Shown piece by piece: positions 1 through 7,984 of a stretch of 64,000 nt of DNA. The position numbers and the translations under genes are program-made. Source of the DNA: a virus; the IMG/VR virus record IMGVR_UViG_3300038415_000126, positions 34,514 through 98,513 of that record, one strand, 5' to 3'. The notes beneath the pieces are model-generated. The model searched no databases and was not told the DNA's origin. It worked only from the letters and a program-made list of their open reading frames with translations. Within the stretch, counting starts at the first letter, position 1. Every line of letters begins with the position of its first letter.

Positions 1-443
1 TCAAGTGTTTCCCGACAGAAGTGGTCTGACATTCGATGTTCGTTGACTACGGAAAATCCACCATAGGTGAACGATGCGGGGGCAACACCATTCAAGATGT
101 CCTGAATGCAGGCTCGGTACTTGTCTAGATTCTGCAAGAAATCTTCAAGAGGGGTCTTCCTAGCGAGAACCTCCTCGACCATGTGATCCGTCACATAATC
201 ATCAGCAAGCCGATCAAGGCGCTCTGGGCAACACACTTTGACCCATTCGACAAAAGGTCTCTTCTTGCTGGGTTTTAGGCCACCCAGTACCTTGATCCCC
301 TTTTCGTCAAGGGGAGACTTGAGCTTCTTGGCATTCTGATACTTCTTGTTGAAGGCCTCAACTTCTTTGACGGCCGCGTCCCAAAGCGACACTTCAGCGG
401 TCTTGTATCGGGCTGCTACCCGTAGCGTGATAGGGTCAGTCAT
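1..443 (-). CDS. Partial protein with DPITLRVAARY N-terminus
   Basis: Leftward gene beginning at ATG 443 and running off the left edge; about 147 residues are visible with no stop. Its first residues, MTDPITLRVAARYK, match the start of the adjacent upstream metallopeptidase. The remainder is charged and Lys-rich, and I do not recognise a family. Its ATG overlaps the upstream stop (ATGA), so the two are probably translationally coupled. Function unknown; the shared N-terminus suggests a common destination. Confidence 0.8.
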   Translation of the reverse strand, partial: MTDPITLRVAARYKTAEVSLWDAAVKEVEAFNKKYQNAKKLKSPLDEKGIKVLGGLKPSKKRPFVEWVKVCCPERLDRLADDYVTDHMVEEVLARKTPLEDFLQNLDKYRACIQDILNGVAPASFTYGGFSVVNEHRMSDHFCRETL

Positions 444-1684
444 TTTCCCACCAAAGTCTCAAATGGCTCGACCAATGCTCTCGGGAGCCTGTCAAGACAG
501 TAGAATGCGAACATCTCAGCGAAGTTCTCACTAGGTCCACCCTTCTTGGCATAGTTCGTCACAAAGCCTTTGAAGTCGGGTTGAGTGAGGTCACGAGTCT
601 TCTCACCTTTCATAGACAACCAACCATCAAGATCGATCTTGTAGTTGGTCCCTGGCTTGGATTCGGTGACCATGTGCACTACCCATGAACCTCGCCCATT
701 GGGTATGGTCTGAGTCACCTGGAACGTCTTGCCCTTGTTGACCACAGTATCACCGATAGCGGGAAGTAAGGCCTTAGTTTCGGATAGACCCTTACCATCC
801 TCTTGGTTTTCGATCACACGGTACAATTGTTTAATGTCCCAATCACGACCCTTCATGAACTGGTGTTGATAGCGATGTCCTAACTCATGGATAGTGGTTT
901 TCAGGATGTCCGGGGAGGCTTTTGCGTCAGCTCGAACGAACATCTCATCAGAGTTAAAAAGGTAGAAAGCATAGGCGTTACGCATCAGCTTGTTGGTGAC
1001 CTGGATGTCTCCGTAGCAGACCTTGCCGAAGCCCTTCGACTTCAGATGTGCTTGAGCCTTCTGGGCCAAGTCAGTAATTGTATCCATGACCTTACCAGGG
1101 AAGCCCCCAGTATTGACCAGTGTGAAGTCACCCACCTTGATTCGAGTTGCCCCCTCACCCCCTTCTGAGTGAGCCTTACCAGTCCCAACGGCCAGTATCG
1201 CAACCGCAAGATGGCCCTTGAGTTGAGCCATCCGCTTCTCGTAGATGTCAAACTTTTCGAGGTCTCTTTCAATCCCACGTTGCTTAATCCTCGGAAGGCC
1301 AACACTGGCATAAACGAGCGCCGCCTTCTCGACTTTCTTCCTCAGGGGTTCTGGTAGGACCTTTTCCTGCAAGATTGAGAGGAACAACGGATCAAGAACC
1401 CCATTGGCAAGACCTTCAAACCCTTTCGTTGCCTTGAACCAAGCCTTGTAAGCTAGATCCTCAGCTTCAATGTATCCAGGCCACTTTCGTTCCCATGTAT
1501 GGGGGCCAACCTTTTCAGCTTCGAGGTACTCGTTGATGACTTTCCGGGCTTTAGCAATATCCTGCTCGGGGATCTCCAATAACGCGACCCCAGCTATGAA
1601 CTTGTGCAGTAAGGCATTAGGGTCACCTACTGCCTTAGCCCGCAGGTACCTAGCTGCTACTCGGAGGCTGATCGGGTCTATCAC
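440..1684 (-). CDS. Zincin-like metallopeptidase (HELGH motif)
   Basis: 414 residues from GTG 1684. I chose this start because VIDPISLRVAARYL then aligns with the start of the next gene; a longer frame reaches 1771. Residues 266-270 read HELGH, the HExxH zinc and catalytic signature, and a downstream SENFAEMF segment (about 385-392) can supply the third ligand. It is therefore likely a secreted-type or virion zinc peptidase; the substrate is unknown. The N-terminal half is helical and unrecognised. The motif is seen directly; peptidase activity is inferred from the family. Confidence 0.8.
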   Translation of the reverse strand: MIDPISLRVAARYLRAKAVGDPNALLHKFIAGVALLEIPEQDIAKARKVINEYLEAEKVGPHTWERKWPGYIEAEDLAYKAWFKATKGFEGLANGVLDPLFLSILQEKVLPEPLRKKVEKAALVYASVGLPRIKQRGIERDLEKFDIYEKRMAQLKGHLAVAILAVGTGKAHSEGGEGATRIKVGDFTLVNTGGFPGKVMDTITDLAQKAQAHLKSKGFGKVCYGDIQVTNKLMRNAYAFYLFNSDEMFVRADAKASPDILKTTIHELGHRYQHQFMKGRDWDIKQLYRVIENQEDGKGLSETKALLPAIGDTVVNKGKTFQVTQTIPNGRGSWVVHMVTESKPGTNYKIDLDGWLSMKGEKTRDLTQPDFKGFVTNYAKKGGPSENFAEMFAFYCLDRLPRALVEPFETLVGK

Positions 1685-1886
1685 CCTTGAGGTCGGACAT
1701 AGATAGAATCTCGACACACTGCTCGATGATCCTGCGTACTTGACCAGCAAGGGCGGCCTCAAGAGCGGCATCGACCATCTCTACTGCTTGATCTAAGGTC
1801 ACCTTGTCGCTACGGATCACTTCGACCAGATCAACGATAGCTTGCCTCTTTCGAGCCGCGTCCACATTCACTTCCTCTTTGCCCAT
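1650..1886 (-). CDS. Small helical protein, unknown
   Basis: 78 residues, mostly helical and acidic-basic mixed, with no recognised motif. It overlaps the upstream gene's end by 19 nt and the downstream metallopeptidase start by 35 nt, as in a tight leftward operon. Confidence 0.55.
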   Translation of the reverse strand: MGKEEVNVDAARKRQAIVDLVEVIRSDKVTLDQAVEMVDAALEAALAGQVRRIIEQCVEILSMSDLKGDRPDQPPSSS

Positions 1887-2143
1887 CCGTCGATTAGGCC
1901 AACGGCTTCTTTAGTCGAACTGATCTTGCGAGCGAAGTTGAGGCGAGCCTTCCGCTCTGTTGAGCCTTCCGCTTCGAACCTGTTCTTGTAAACTGAAACC
2001 GTGATAGTCCAAACACCCCGATGCGAGATGCAGATGAACGGATCACCCGGCTTGTCCTCGTTCATCCAGACATTGTGGAGGTTTTCGCTAGGCTTAAGCG
2101 TGAACCCCAAGAATCTCTTGACACCGGCGGTTAACTTCGGCAT
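1868..2143 (-). CDS. Small basic protein, unknown
   Basis: 91 residues from ATG 2143. The frame stays open to 2488, but the shorter start is preferred because a strong promoter sits 8 nt before it and a rightward gene occupies the upstream DNA. It contains a Trp/Ile/Val beta-rich middle (RGVWTITVSVYKNRF) and a basic tail. No family recognised. Confidence 0.7.
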   Translation of the reverse strand: MPKLTAGVKRFLGFTLKPSENLHNVWMNEDKPGDPFICISHRGVWTITVSVYKNRFEAEGSTERKARLNFARKISSTKEAVGLIDGWAKRK

Positions 2144-2151
2144 ACCGCTGC

Positions 2152-2180
2152 ATATTACAAGGGAATCGAAGGAATGACAA
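2152..2180 (-). promoter_or_regulatory. Promoter TTGTCA-17-TAATAT
   Basis: On the minus strand TTGTCA (2180-2175) is followed by a 17-nt spacer and TAATAT (2157-2152). ATG 2143 lies 8 nt further on, so the leader is 0-2 nt. Confidence 0.6.
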
Positions 2181-2434
2181 GAGCACAACTGAAGGTATTG
2201 GCGAAGGTTCTGGATCAGTCGGCCGATGAGTTCAGCAACCATGGATGCAACGACTTGAACCTGAACAAGCTTGGGCTGACCCCCGACGAGCTTGAGAGCT
2301 TCAAAGCGGAGTTCACCATGTGCATGAAGAGCGATGACCCCTATTACGAGAGGACCGGAAATTGTGTCGAGGACTGGCTCGTTATGCGATACCTGAGCAA
2401 CTTGGCCTTGAGCGAAGCAACTACTTCGAAGTGA
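2174..2434 (+). CDS. Small acidic protein, paralog of the 12.3-kb gene
   Basis: 86 residues from ATG 2174, with GAAGGA immediately upstream as ribosome site. The LGLTPDELESFKAEF segment resembles FDLTPEETEAFRTKM in the rightward gene at 12341, so the two form a small family. It is an isolated rightward gene inside a leftward block, and its 3' end overlaps the convergent zinc-ribbon gene by 91 nt. Function unknown. Confidence 0.6.
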   Translation: MTRAQLKVLAKVLDQSADEFSNHGCNDLNLNKLGLTPDELESFKAEFTMCMKSDDPYYERTGNCVEDWLVMRYLSNLALSEATTSK

Positions 2435-2604
2435 CCCTCTCTTGCTTGCTGGCAGTCCTTCTCCCCGACCTTGGGATCCACCGGACATCCATCTTTAGCT
2501 CTGGCCAAGCACCAGGTACATGGAGCCAATGAAATGGCTGAACCGTCGGCATCGGTTACTTCGAGCATCCGCCCGCAAGCAGAACAACTGTAATCGGTTG
2601 ACAT
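2344..2604 (-). CDS. Small zinc-ribbon protein
   Basis: 86 residues. CSACG near residue 7 and CTWC near residue 29 form a CxxC-CxxC zinc ribbon, with a further Cys (CP) before residue 42. It starts 10 nt after a GGTGTA element. A nucleic-acid-binding or scaffold role is possible but unproven. Confidence 0.65.
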   Translation of the reverse strand: MSTDYSCSACGRMLEVTDADGSAISLAPCTWCLARAKDGCPVDPKVGEKDCQQAREGHFEVVASLKAKLLRYRITSQSSTQFPVLS

Positions 2605-2613
2605 GAGGGAGAT

Positions 2614-2889
2614 CTACACCAGGATTTGGAACTCCAAGGACACAAGAATCCCCTCAAGTCGCTTGTGGTCGTCCATCTCGTACCAGTACTCAAAGAAGAA
2701 TCGGTCAAATAGCTCTTCGGCCTCGGACTGTGACTTGTTGGTTTGGATGGCGAAAGCCCACATATGCGGTCTTTCATCGTCGGGCTTCACGATGACTGGC
2801 TCGTGGAAGTACTCGTCGAGCTTGATGAGCACCTCGCGCCCAACCTCGCGCAGGTTCTCTGGTAACTTCTGGACCTCATCTTCGATCAT
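2614..2889 (-). CDS. Acidic small protein, unknown
   Basis: 91 residues from ATG 2889, whose A is the last base of the preceding TGA (TGATG), the reason for choosing this start over a longer frame to 2940. Contains the aromatic stretch FDRFFFEYWYEM. No family recognised. Confidence 0.65.
   Translation of the reverse strand: MIEDEVQKLPENLREVGREVLIKLDEYFHEPVIVKPDDERPHMWAFAIQTNKSQSEAEELFDRFFFEYWYEMDDHKRLEGILVSLEFQILV
2615..2620 (-). promoter_or_regulatory. Class B element GGTGTA
   Basis: Ends 10 nt before ATG 2604. The stop codon TAG of the upstream gene (2616-2614) is part of GGTGTAG. Confidence 0.5.
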
Positions 2890-3008
2890 CAGCTGACCTT
2901 TTCCCCTTTGAGGACCCGCTCGAAGGTCCTGGTAGCCCAATCGAGAGCTTCACGAGCTGTCATCACGTAGAACTCTTGCCCACAGGTGGCGCACTTCTTG
3001 GAGTACAT
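2889..3008 (-). CDS. 39-residue zinc-knuckle peptide
   Basis: Short gene from ATG 3008 with AGGA 5 nt upstream; it begins MYSKKCATCGQEFYVMTARE. CATCG is a zinc-knuckle CxxC. It ends TGATG, overlapping the next start by one base, and overlaps the 3' end of the preceding zinc protein in another frame. A GTG at 3050 could add 14 residues. Coupling at both ends supports a real gene. Confidence 0.55.
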   Translation of the reverse strand: MYSKKCATCGQEFYVMTAREALDWATRTFERVLKGEKVS

Positions 3009-3174
3009 CTTGGTCCTGAGCGACAAGGTGTCGACCAAGGTACCCTTCACACTCTAGGCAAACGTAGCCCAAGTAATGGCGAAGTGGCTCATCACCTGGA
3101 ACTACTTGATGCCCAGTGTCAAGCACATGCTGATGGCAGTCTCGAACGAACTTGACTGGGTCATCATAGTCCAT
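2950..3174 (-). CDS. Small Cys/His protein, zinc-binding candidate
   Basis: 74 residues; CHQH near residue 13 and CLEC near residue 39 give a plausible CxxH/CxxC metal site. It starts 11 nt after a GGTGTA element. Function unknown. Confidence 0.6.
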   Translation of the reverse strand: MDYDDPVKFVRDCHQHVLDTGHQVVPGDEPLRHYLGYVCLECEGYLGRHLVAQDQDVLQEVRHLWARVLRDDSS

Positions 3175-3185
3175 GCGATGACCAG

Positions 3186-3191
3186 TACACC
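3186..3191 (-). promoter_or_regulatory. Class B element GGTGTA
   Basis: Precedes ATG 3174 by 11 nt; no convincing -35 hexamer is visible. Confidence 0.5.
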
Positions 3192-3197
3192 AGTACT

Positions 3198-3665
3198 CTA
3201 GCTTAGTTCGACCATCAGGATGTACCTGGCCTCATCTGGGTTGAAGCCCAGCATGAGGAACACATTGGTTAGTTCGAACAGGTCGATACCGATCTTCTTC
3301 GGACCGATAGGGTCAAACGAGGTCATCTTGTTGGTCCCCTCCTCGGCCACAATGGCTCCAAAGACCCATTTGCGCCGATCCGTGTTCCACTCCCGAGGTC
3401 CTTTCCACTGGTACTTGGATAGCTTGGCGTAGGCTGCATCCCCAGACATCCCGTGTTTTAGAGCAAAGGCGACCAGCAGAGGGGAGTGGACCATCCGTGC
3501 GACCTCTTCCACGTGAGAGCCGCAGCAAGGACAGAAGGATCTATCTGGGACTATCTGGTGCTGAGAGTTCGACCGACATTCGAACTTCGTCCCATCCGCG
3601 ACCCGGAGTAGCTCCTCAGTCAGCTCGAACCCGTAGAGAACCTTAGCGTAAGCCGATGCGCTCAT
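3198..3665 (-). CDS. Cys-rich protein, unknown
   Basis: 155 residues. FECRS followed by SFCPCCGSH (about residues 28-51) resembles a zinc ribbon; the C-terminal half is hydrophobic-helical. It overlaps the stop of the upstream small membrane gene by 4 nt (ATGA). Confidence 0.65.
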   Translation of the reverse strand: MSASAYAKVLYGFELTEELLRVADGTKFECRSNSQHQIVPDRSFCPCCGSHVEEVARMVHSPLLVAFALKHGMSGDAAYAKLSKYQWKGPREWNTDRRKWVFGAIVAEEGTNKMTSFDPIGPKKIGIDLFELTNVFLMLGFNPDEARYILMVELS

Positions 3666-3817
3666 GGTTTTGATTCCCCAGTCATTTTTTTGATGTCACC
3701 CAGCGCCTTGTTCGTCCTCTTCAATGACCGCCGCGAGATGAACATCGCTATTAGTGACAGGATCATCGCCAGGACGTTCACACAGGCCAGGATCAGCTGC
3801 AGTCTTTCGTGGGTCAT
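3662..3817 (-). CDS. Small single-pass membrane protein
   Basis: 51 residues from ATG 3817. One hydrophobic span (residues about 6-24, ILACVNVLAMILSLIAMFI) is followed by a basic cytoplasmic-type tail. It overlaps the upstream gene's C-terminal coding region by 122 nt in another frame, so one of the two 3' or 5' boundaries may be wrong. Confidence 0.5.
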   Translation of the reverse strand: MTHERLQLILACVNVLAMILSLIAMFISRRSLKRTNKALGDIKKMTGESKP

Positions 3818-4289
3818 TGGCTTCAGGTACACCAGGGGGCCTCGCTCTGTCAACCATCTCGTACAGGTCGTACAGGTCCCGCGCGATAGCCCGTAGTGCG
3901 CAGACAGCCGGACTGAACCTCTCCGGTTCAGTCAAGATGCTGAAGAAGTTGTCATATTCGATGATTGACCGCTTGATTCGAACTAGCTCATGCCAGGGAT
4001 CGGTCTTCGTCCCAATCAAGCTCCTCAGGCTGTTGCACTGATCAACCCCCGGCCTAGCCAGGGAGCGAGCCCAAGTGTTCCGGCCCTCGACCGTGAAAAA
4101 GTACCTAGTCAGTAGTTCCCGTCTCTCTTCTATGGGGATGGCTTCCCCGTCCCTTGACATCTCCTGCAGCCGGGTTACCGTCAGGTCGAGGTACCATTGG
4201 ACGCGAGCCCGGTGACCAGCATCCTCGACATCCTCCTCCTGAGTGACATCTTGGAGCTTATCCAGGTACCATTCCAGATCGACGGCCAT
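3696..4289 (-). CDS. Paralog family member (EWYL family), 197 aa
   Basis: Starts at ATG 4289 (MAVDLEWYLDKL), one base past the upstream stop. It aligns along its length with the proteins at 14549-15082 and 15091-15624: a WYxxLT helix, an RxxLxxxYxFTxxGR block, an EYDNFxSI block and an FxPAVCxxRA block. All helical; function unknown. The last 50 residues are less conserved and overlap the membrane-protein gene. Confidence 0.65.
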   Translation of the reverse strand: MAVDLEWYLDKLQDVTQEEDVEDAGHRARVQWYLDLTVTRLQEMSRDGEAIPIEERRELLTRYFFTVEGRNTWARSLARPGVDQCNSLRSLIGTKTDPWHELVRIKRSIIEYDNFFSILTEPERFSPAVCALRAIARDLYDLYEMVDRARPPGVPEANDPRKTAADPGLCERPGDDPVTNSDVHLAAVIEEDEQGAG

Positions 4290-4291
4290 CG

Positions 4292-4900
4292 CTAGATCAC
4301 CCACGGACGTTCGTACCGTGATACCCGAGGGGGCCTAGGCTCACTTATCACACCCAAGCTCTTAGGTACCCATAGATCAGGGATGTCAGAGTAATGCATC
4401 GGAGTGCAGTGGAACTCAGGCTCGGGCTCGACCGTTGAATAGCCAAGGACCAGACTATACGACTTGCTATCGGCCAATGAAGCCTTGACTCCCGGCCTAG
4501 TAACAATGAACAAGGTCCCGCCAGGTATCAAAATCCCCTTGTCACCGAGGAATCTGGTGAGTTGATTTACCCGATTCCCCATAGTCCTCATTGGATCAAA
4601 CACACGCCCATTGTTCTTGAACCATCTGTCAGTGATCTTCAGAACAGGTAGAGTCAGCTTCAATGGCTCACTCAATGTCACGTGGTCCTGGCGCTCAAAG
4701 TGGAACTCAAACCGACCATTCTCAGTTTTATCCCACTTAGTATGCCACTTCTCACAAGTATCTTCCCAATTGACCAGTAGCCCACCCACTCCAACTGAAA
4801 CAACAGTATAGCTAGCAGCGGCCCGAGAGTACGGGACGACGCGCAAACCATCCAAGTTCTCCGAGGTCTCGTACCACTTGAGGTGGGTGGGTAAGGGCAT
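4292..4900 (-). CDS. 202-aa protein with C-terminal SRYERPWVI tag
   Basis: From ATG 4900, chosen because a good promoter ends 6 nt upstream; a TTG at 4936 would lie inside that promoter. No domain recognised; mostly beta-like with many aromatic residues. It ends RVSRYERPWVI, the tag shared with at least nine other proteins here. Divergent from the rightward gene at 4968. Confidence 0.7.
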   Translation of the reverse strand: MPLPTHLKWYETSENLDGLRVVPYSRAAASYTVVSVGVGGLLVNWEDTCEKWHTKWDKTENGRFEFHFERQDHVTLSEPLKLTLPVLKITDRWFKNNGRVFDPMRTMGNRVNQLTRFLGDKGILIPGGTLFIVTRPGVKASLADSKSYSLVLGYSTVEPEPEFHCTPMHYSDIPDLWVPKSLGVISEPRPPRVSRYERPWVI

Positions 4901-4906
4901 CGCGTG

Positions 4907-4936
4907 GTCGTACCATGGTGCGACAATTGTTGTCAA
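4907..4936 (-). promoter_or_regulatory. Promoter TTGACA-18-TACGAC
   Basis: TTGACA (4936-4931), 18-nt spacer, TACGAC (4912-4907), then 6 nt to ATG 4900. The -35 overlaps the divergent promoter. Confidence 0.5.
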
Positions 4937-4959
4937 TTGACGTGACTTGGGTGTAAACT
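4930..4959 (+). promoter_or_regulatory. Promoter TTGTCA-18-TAAACT with operator-like palindrome
   Basis: TTGTCA (4930-4935), 18-nt spacer, TAAACT (4954-4959), 8 nt to ATG 4968; the -10 is also a GGTGTA element. CAATTG-TTGT-CAATTG (4924-4939) covers the -35 boxes of both divergent promoters. Confidence 0.5.
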
Positions 4960-4967
4960 ACCGCCCC

Positions 4968-5252
4968 ATGGATGACGATACTGACGAAGGCTTTCTGCTC
5001 TATGTGGACCTGCACTCGGAGACCGATCTAGCCTTGTTCAGCCGAGAAGACGTTGTACGACTTTTGAGGCTAGCCTGTGTCCCTCCAGGCTCCTGGTTCA
5101 TACCGAACAGGACCTTCCTCAGCGTTCACTCCGATGTTGCTCGTCCCCTCATCAAGCGAGCCAGAAGACATCTCAAGCGACTGAAGACTCCACAGTTGGA
5201 ACTCCCATTCGACTCATGCCGGGGCGCCGAGGACTACCTGCTATCCGAATGA
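4968..5252 (+). CDS. Small basic protein, unknown
   Basis: 94 residues from ATG 4968 (MDDDTDEGFLLYV). Acidic N-terminus, then a basic helical part with ARRHLKRLK. Possible nucleic-acid binder; no family recognised. Confidence 0.6.
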   Translation: MDDDTDEGFLLYVDLHSETDLALFSREDVVRLLRLACVPPGSWFIPNRTFLSVHSDVARPLIKRARRHLKRLKTPQLELPFDSCRGAEDYLLSE

Positions 5253-5265
5253 GCCATTAAAGGCG

Positions 5266-5296
5266 AACGGCCCACGTGTCAGATGGGCCGCTCAAG
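5266..5296 (+). terminator. Possible hairpin terminator
   Basis: GGCCCA and TGGGCC pair around a 9-nt loop just after the rightward gene; there is no T-run. The following 160 nt before the leftward gene end hold nothing I recognise. Confidence 0.25.
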
Positions 5297-5458
5297 CCTT
5301 GGTTACTCGCAAGGTTCCAATCCCTAGCGACTGATGATGGCTGGTCTGATCCTCAGTTCCCCCGTTTGCCCTGATCTTGAATTACTTCAGGAGGTAGCGT
5401 ATAGGGGAACTGGAAACCAAACGAGTGATAGGAGCATAATCAAATGCCCTGACACTGT

Positions 5459-5938
5459 CTAGTTCCTTTTGAAAAATCCAGTTGCTTTTGGGGCCGGATC
5501 AGCTGTCAAAGGGACAACAACGCCAACCACTGGCATCCCATCAATCTCTGATGGGATGCCCGGAGGAACCTGGCCCACACTCACGAAGTTAGCAATTAGG
5601 GTAAACCCATCATGGGAAACACCCACGTAGTCAAAGCCCGGTAGACCCATTTGTCGGAGCACATTGGTCAGCTGCTCCCTTCGAGTACCGATCTCACCTG
5701 GGTTGAAGAACCGTCGAAGCTCCTCACCAGGCTCAATCCGATACGCCGGATGATCCGACCCCATCTCAACGTACCATGCCGGCGGAGAGGGCTCGCGCAT
5801 GACTACTCCGGGCTCTGGGTAGACTCGACGAACATACCAATGGTTCCCACGCGGGTCGACGTAGTCACCACATTCTGGCCGATCCTCTTGAAACACGAGG
5901 AAGGTCCAGGTTACTAGTTCAGGGTTCGAGACGATCAT
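5459..5938 (-). CDS. Unknown protein, 159 aa
   Basis: Beta-rich, Pro-rich (PEPGVVMREPSPPAWYVEMG), no recognised domain, no C-terminal tag. Start ATG 5938 overlaps the end of the upstream gene by 4 nt. Confidence 0.6.
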   Translation of the reverse strand: MIVSNPELVTWTFLVFQEDRPECGDYVDPRGNHWYVRRVYPEPGVVMREPSPPAWYVEMGSDHPAYRIEPGEELRRFFNPGEIGTRREQLTNVLRQMGLPGFDYVGVSHDGFTLIANFVSVGQVPPGIPSEIDGMPVVGVVVPLTADPAPKATGFFKRN

Positions 5939-7116
5939 GTAGAAAACCGTTCAAGCAACAGTTGCTCAACAACGGCAGGGGTAGACCCCAGTAAGTCAGA
6001 GAGAGCCCCAATACTGAGAATCTCACGAGGTATCAGACGAAGCAAGCCCGATAACATCTGGGCTAATACCCCCATTGACAACCCAACTTTAGGATGGATC
6101 TTGAGGTACTCCTGACGGATCTCTCCCATGTCGCTCTCACTGAGGGCCCCTTTCGCGAATAATCGTTCGTACTCACGAAGCTTCCTCACATCAGCGATGT
6201 TGTTCAAAGAGGTGTCTGCAAGCTCCATGAGTGACTTTTCGATGATCCCACTGTTCAGCTTGAGGGAGAGAACCTTTAAGCAGAGATCGTCGTTGTTCCC
6301 ATGAAGAATGACGAGACGTATCCGGCCCTCATCGTCCAGGTACTGCGCCTTCAACTGCGCCTTGACCTCTTCAATCCGGACCCGAGCTTTGGCTCTCTCC
6401 TCTTCGTTCACCTCAACAGGGGGGCGGGTGCTCAAGGGGGCCAGTTGGTAGTACTGCGCCCAGGTACTATTCTCGATTGATAGTCTGTTGAGCGTTACAT
6501 CAGGCATGTAAACCACTGTATTACGTGCTTCAACAAGAGCCTCTTGCTCAACCCGGGCTTGCTCTTCAGGGCTGCGATGGGTAACCAGATTCTGGATTCC
6601 TCGTAGATCTGGACCAGAAACCCTCGGAACCGAGTTCCAAATGTGGGGTAACAAGTCCTCGTAGGGCATGTGAACCCCTGAATCGAGGTTATAGGGGTCG
6701 AGCCCAATCCCAAATATGGACTCATCCGACAGATCGCTGATACTACCAAGGGACGAGGATACCTGAGTGACCGTATCAATGGGGATCTCTTCTTGCCCCT
6801 CTATGACGGGCTTGCCACCACGAGGATTGAACACGAACCTGACGTCTGGTGAAAGTAAAGTACCCTTGCTTGAGTTGATTTGCCTCAGAAACTCCATCGC
6901 ACTCAAGTACTTAGATCGAACGTCTGAAGGTAACCGGCTCACGAACTCATCATGCGTAATCCCATCCTCGGCCTCTAATTGGGTGGATTCAGCCTTCTCA
7001 ATCAACTCCTCAAAGCTATGCTCACGAAGACTCGCCAGTTGCTTCGCTTGGGTATGAAACTTCTTGCTGCTTACCGCAACTTCAAAGGACCACTTGCTTC
7101 TATTTGCAGGCTCCAT
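5935..7116 (-). CDS. Large helical protein, unknown
   Basis: 393 residues from ATG 7116 with GGAGG 5 nt upstream. The frame extends upstream through a repeated YVGIEG/YVGVEG peptide with a GTG near 7218, so a longer N-terminus is possible. Charged helical middle and hydrophobic C-terminal segments (MGVLAQMLSGLLRLIP). No family recognised; size and composition would suit a structural or internal virion protein, which is inference. Confidence 0.65.
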   Translation of the reverse strand: MEPANRSKWSFEVAVSSKKFHTQAKQLASLREHSFEELIEKAESTQLEAEDGITHDEFVSRLPSDVRSKYLSAMEFLRQINSSKGTLLSPDVRFVFNPRGGKPVIEGQEEIPIDTVTQVSSSLGSISDLSDESIFGIGLDPYNLDSGVHMPYEDLLPHIWNSVPRVSGPDLRGIQNLVTHRSPEEQARVEQEALVEARNTVVYMPDVTLNRLSIENSTWAQYYQLAPLSTRPPVEVNEEERAKARVRIEEVKAQLKAQYLDDEGRIRLVILHGNNDDLCLKVLSLKLNSGIIEKSLMELADTSLNNIADVRKLREYERLFAKGALSESDMGEIRQEYLKIHPKVGLSMGVLAQMLSGLLRLIPREILSIGALSDLLGSTPAVVEQLLLERFST

Positions 7117-7225
7117 ATTTCCTCCACTTCCTTCAACTCCCACATACGCTCGATGTGTCAGCCACCAATAGGACCCAACCAGGGTTCGCCAACGTCCTTC
7201 AATTCCCACATACTCTGTCACTAAC
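7117..7225. repeat. Two imperfect 27-nt direct repeats
   Basis: On the minus strand TATGTGGGAGTTGAAGGA recurs as TATGTGGGAATTGAAGGA about 76 nt apart, upstream of ATG 7116. The repeat is either a leader duplication or codes for a repeated YVGxEG peptide. Confidence 0.45.
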
Positions 7226-7231
7226 CATGGT

Positions 7232-7462
7232 TCAGCTCCACTCTGATTCGAGCGTGAGGACCTTTTGAGCCAGCAAGGTGATCGCCCGCTTCGTCTCCTC
7301 AGGGAGACCATCCGGAGGCGCCTCAGGTAGACTTGGGTCCAAGTCACGAGCCTCCAGCCACGCCCGAGGGAACTCGATAGCCCGGATCTTGTCCAGCTCG
7401 GTACCGTGAGAGCTTACCGGTTGTCCTGAGACGTCTCTAACCCTTCGATTGCCTTTTGACAT
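7232..7462 (-). CDS. Small acidic protein, unknown
   Basis: 76 residues, charged and Leu-rich. It overlaps the 3' end of the upstream gene by 49 nt in another frame. Confidence 0.5.
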   Translation of the reverse strand: MSKGNRRVRDVSGQPVSSHGTELDKIRAIEFPRAWLEARDLDPSLPEAPPDGLPEETKRAITLLAQKVLTLESEWS

Positions 7463-7722
7463 CGCTCTTGGACCTCTTCAGTGTTACAGATATTGACTAT
7501 GATGTCCTCATCTACTGGGATTCGAAAGATCTGACCACTCGATGTCCTAACATCAATATAGGCTCGTGTAGTACCGCTCACTGGGGCAGTGTAGATCACC
7601 CGATCAGACCCAGATTCCTTCACGGATGCAATTTCACGATCAATGTGGTAGCCAACCACATCAAGTACAGCAAGGGCTCCTGGTAGCAATGGGGTTTCAC
7701 TCGGTACTGTCTCTTCTGGCAT
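7414..7722 (-). CDS. Unknown protein, 102 aa
   Basis: Beta-rich small protein, no motif recognised. ATG 7722 has both GGAGG 4 nt upstream and a GGTGTA element 12 nt upstream. Confidence 0.6.
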   Translation of the reverse strand: MPEETVPSETPLLPGALAVLDVVGYHIDREIASVKESGSDRVIYTAPVSGTTRAYIDVRTSSGQIFRIPVDEDIIVNICNTEEVQERCQKAIEGLETSQDNR

Positions 7723-7734
7723 GGTACCTCCGGT

Positions 7735-7740
7735 TACACC
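7735..7740 (-). promoter_or_regulatory. Class B element GGTGTA
   Basis: 12 nt before ATG 7722; a GGAGG lies between, so this mRNA would retain a ribosome site if transcription starts near it. Confidence 0.4.
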
Positions 7741-7752
7741 GCCCGAAGCGGA

Positions 7753-7965
7753 TTATCGGTCCCTGTTCTGCTTAGCCATCTCAGCCATAGTGTTCACAGT
7801 ACACTCAAGCGTGTCTGTCAGCTGCTTTATCTCGCGTTCTTGTACATCGAGTCGTCGTTCAACTGCGTCAAACTCGCGTCGATACCCACGTGCTAACAGG
7901 ACACTACTGGCCATGAATAGCAAGTAGATTGACGTCCATAGTGTATCTCTTCGCGTAAAGCTCAC
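7753..7965 (-). CDS. Small membrane protein with coiled coil
   Basis: 70 residues from GTG 7965 (AAGGTGG upstream). Hydrophobic segment about residues 9-24 (LWTSIYLLFMASSVLLA), then a heptad-rich EFDAVERRLDVQEREIKQL coiled coil. The layout (membrane helix then coiled coil) resembles phage lysis-accessory proteins, but no lysis genes are nearby. Confidence 0.55.
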   Translation of the reverse strand: MSFTRRDTLWTSIYLLFMASSVLLARGYRREFDAVERRLDVQEREIKQLTDTLECTVNTMAEMAKQNRDR

Positions 7966-7984
7966 GATTCCACCTTATCCAGGG

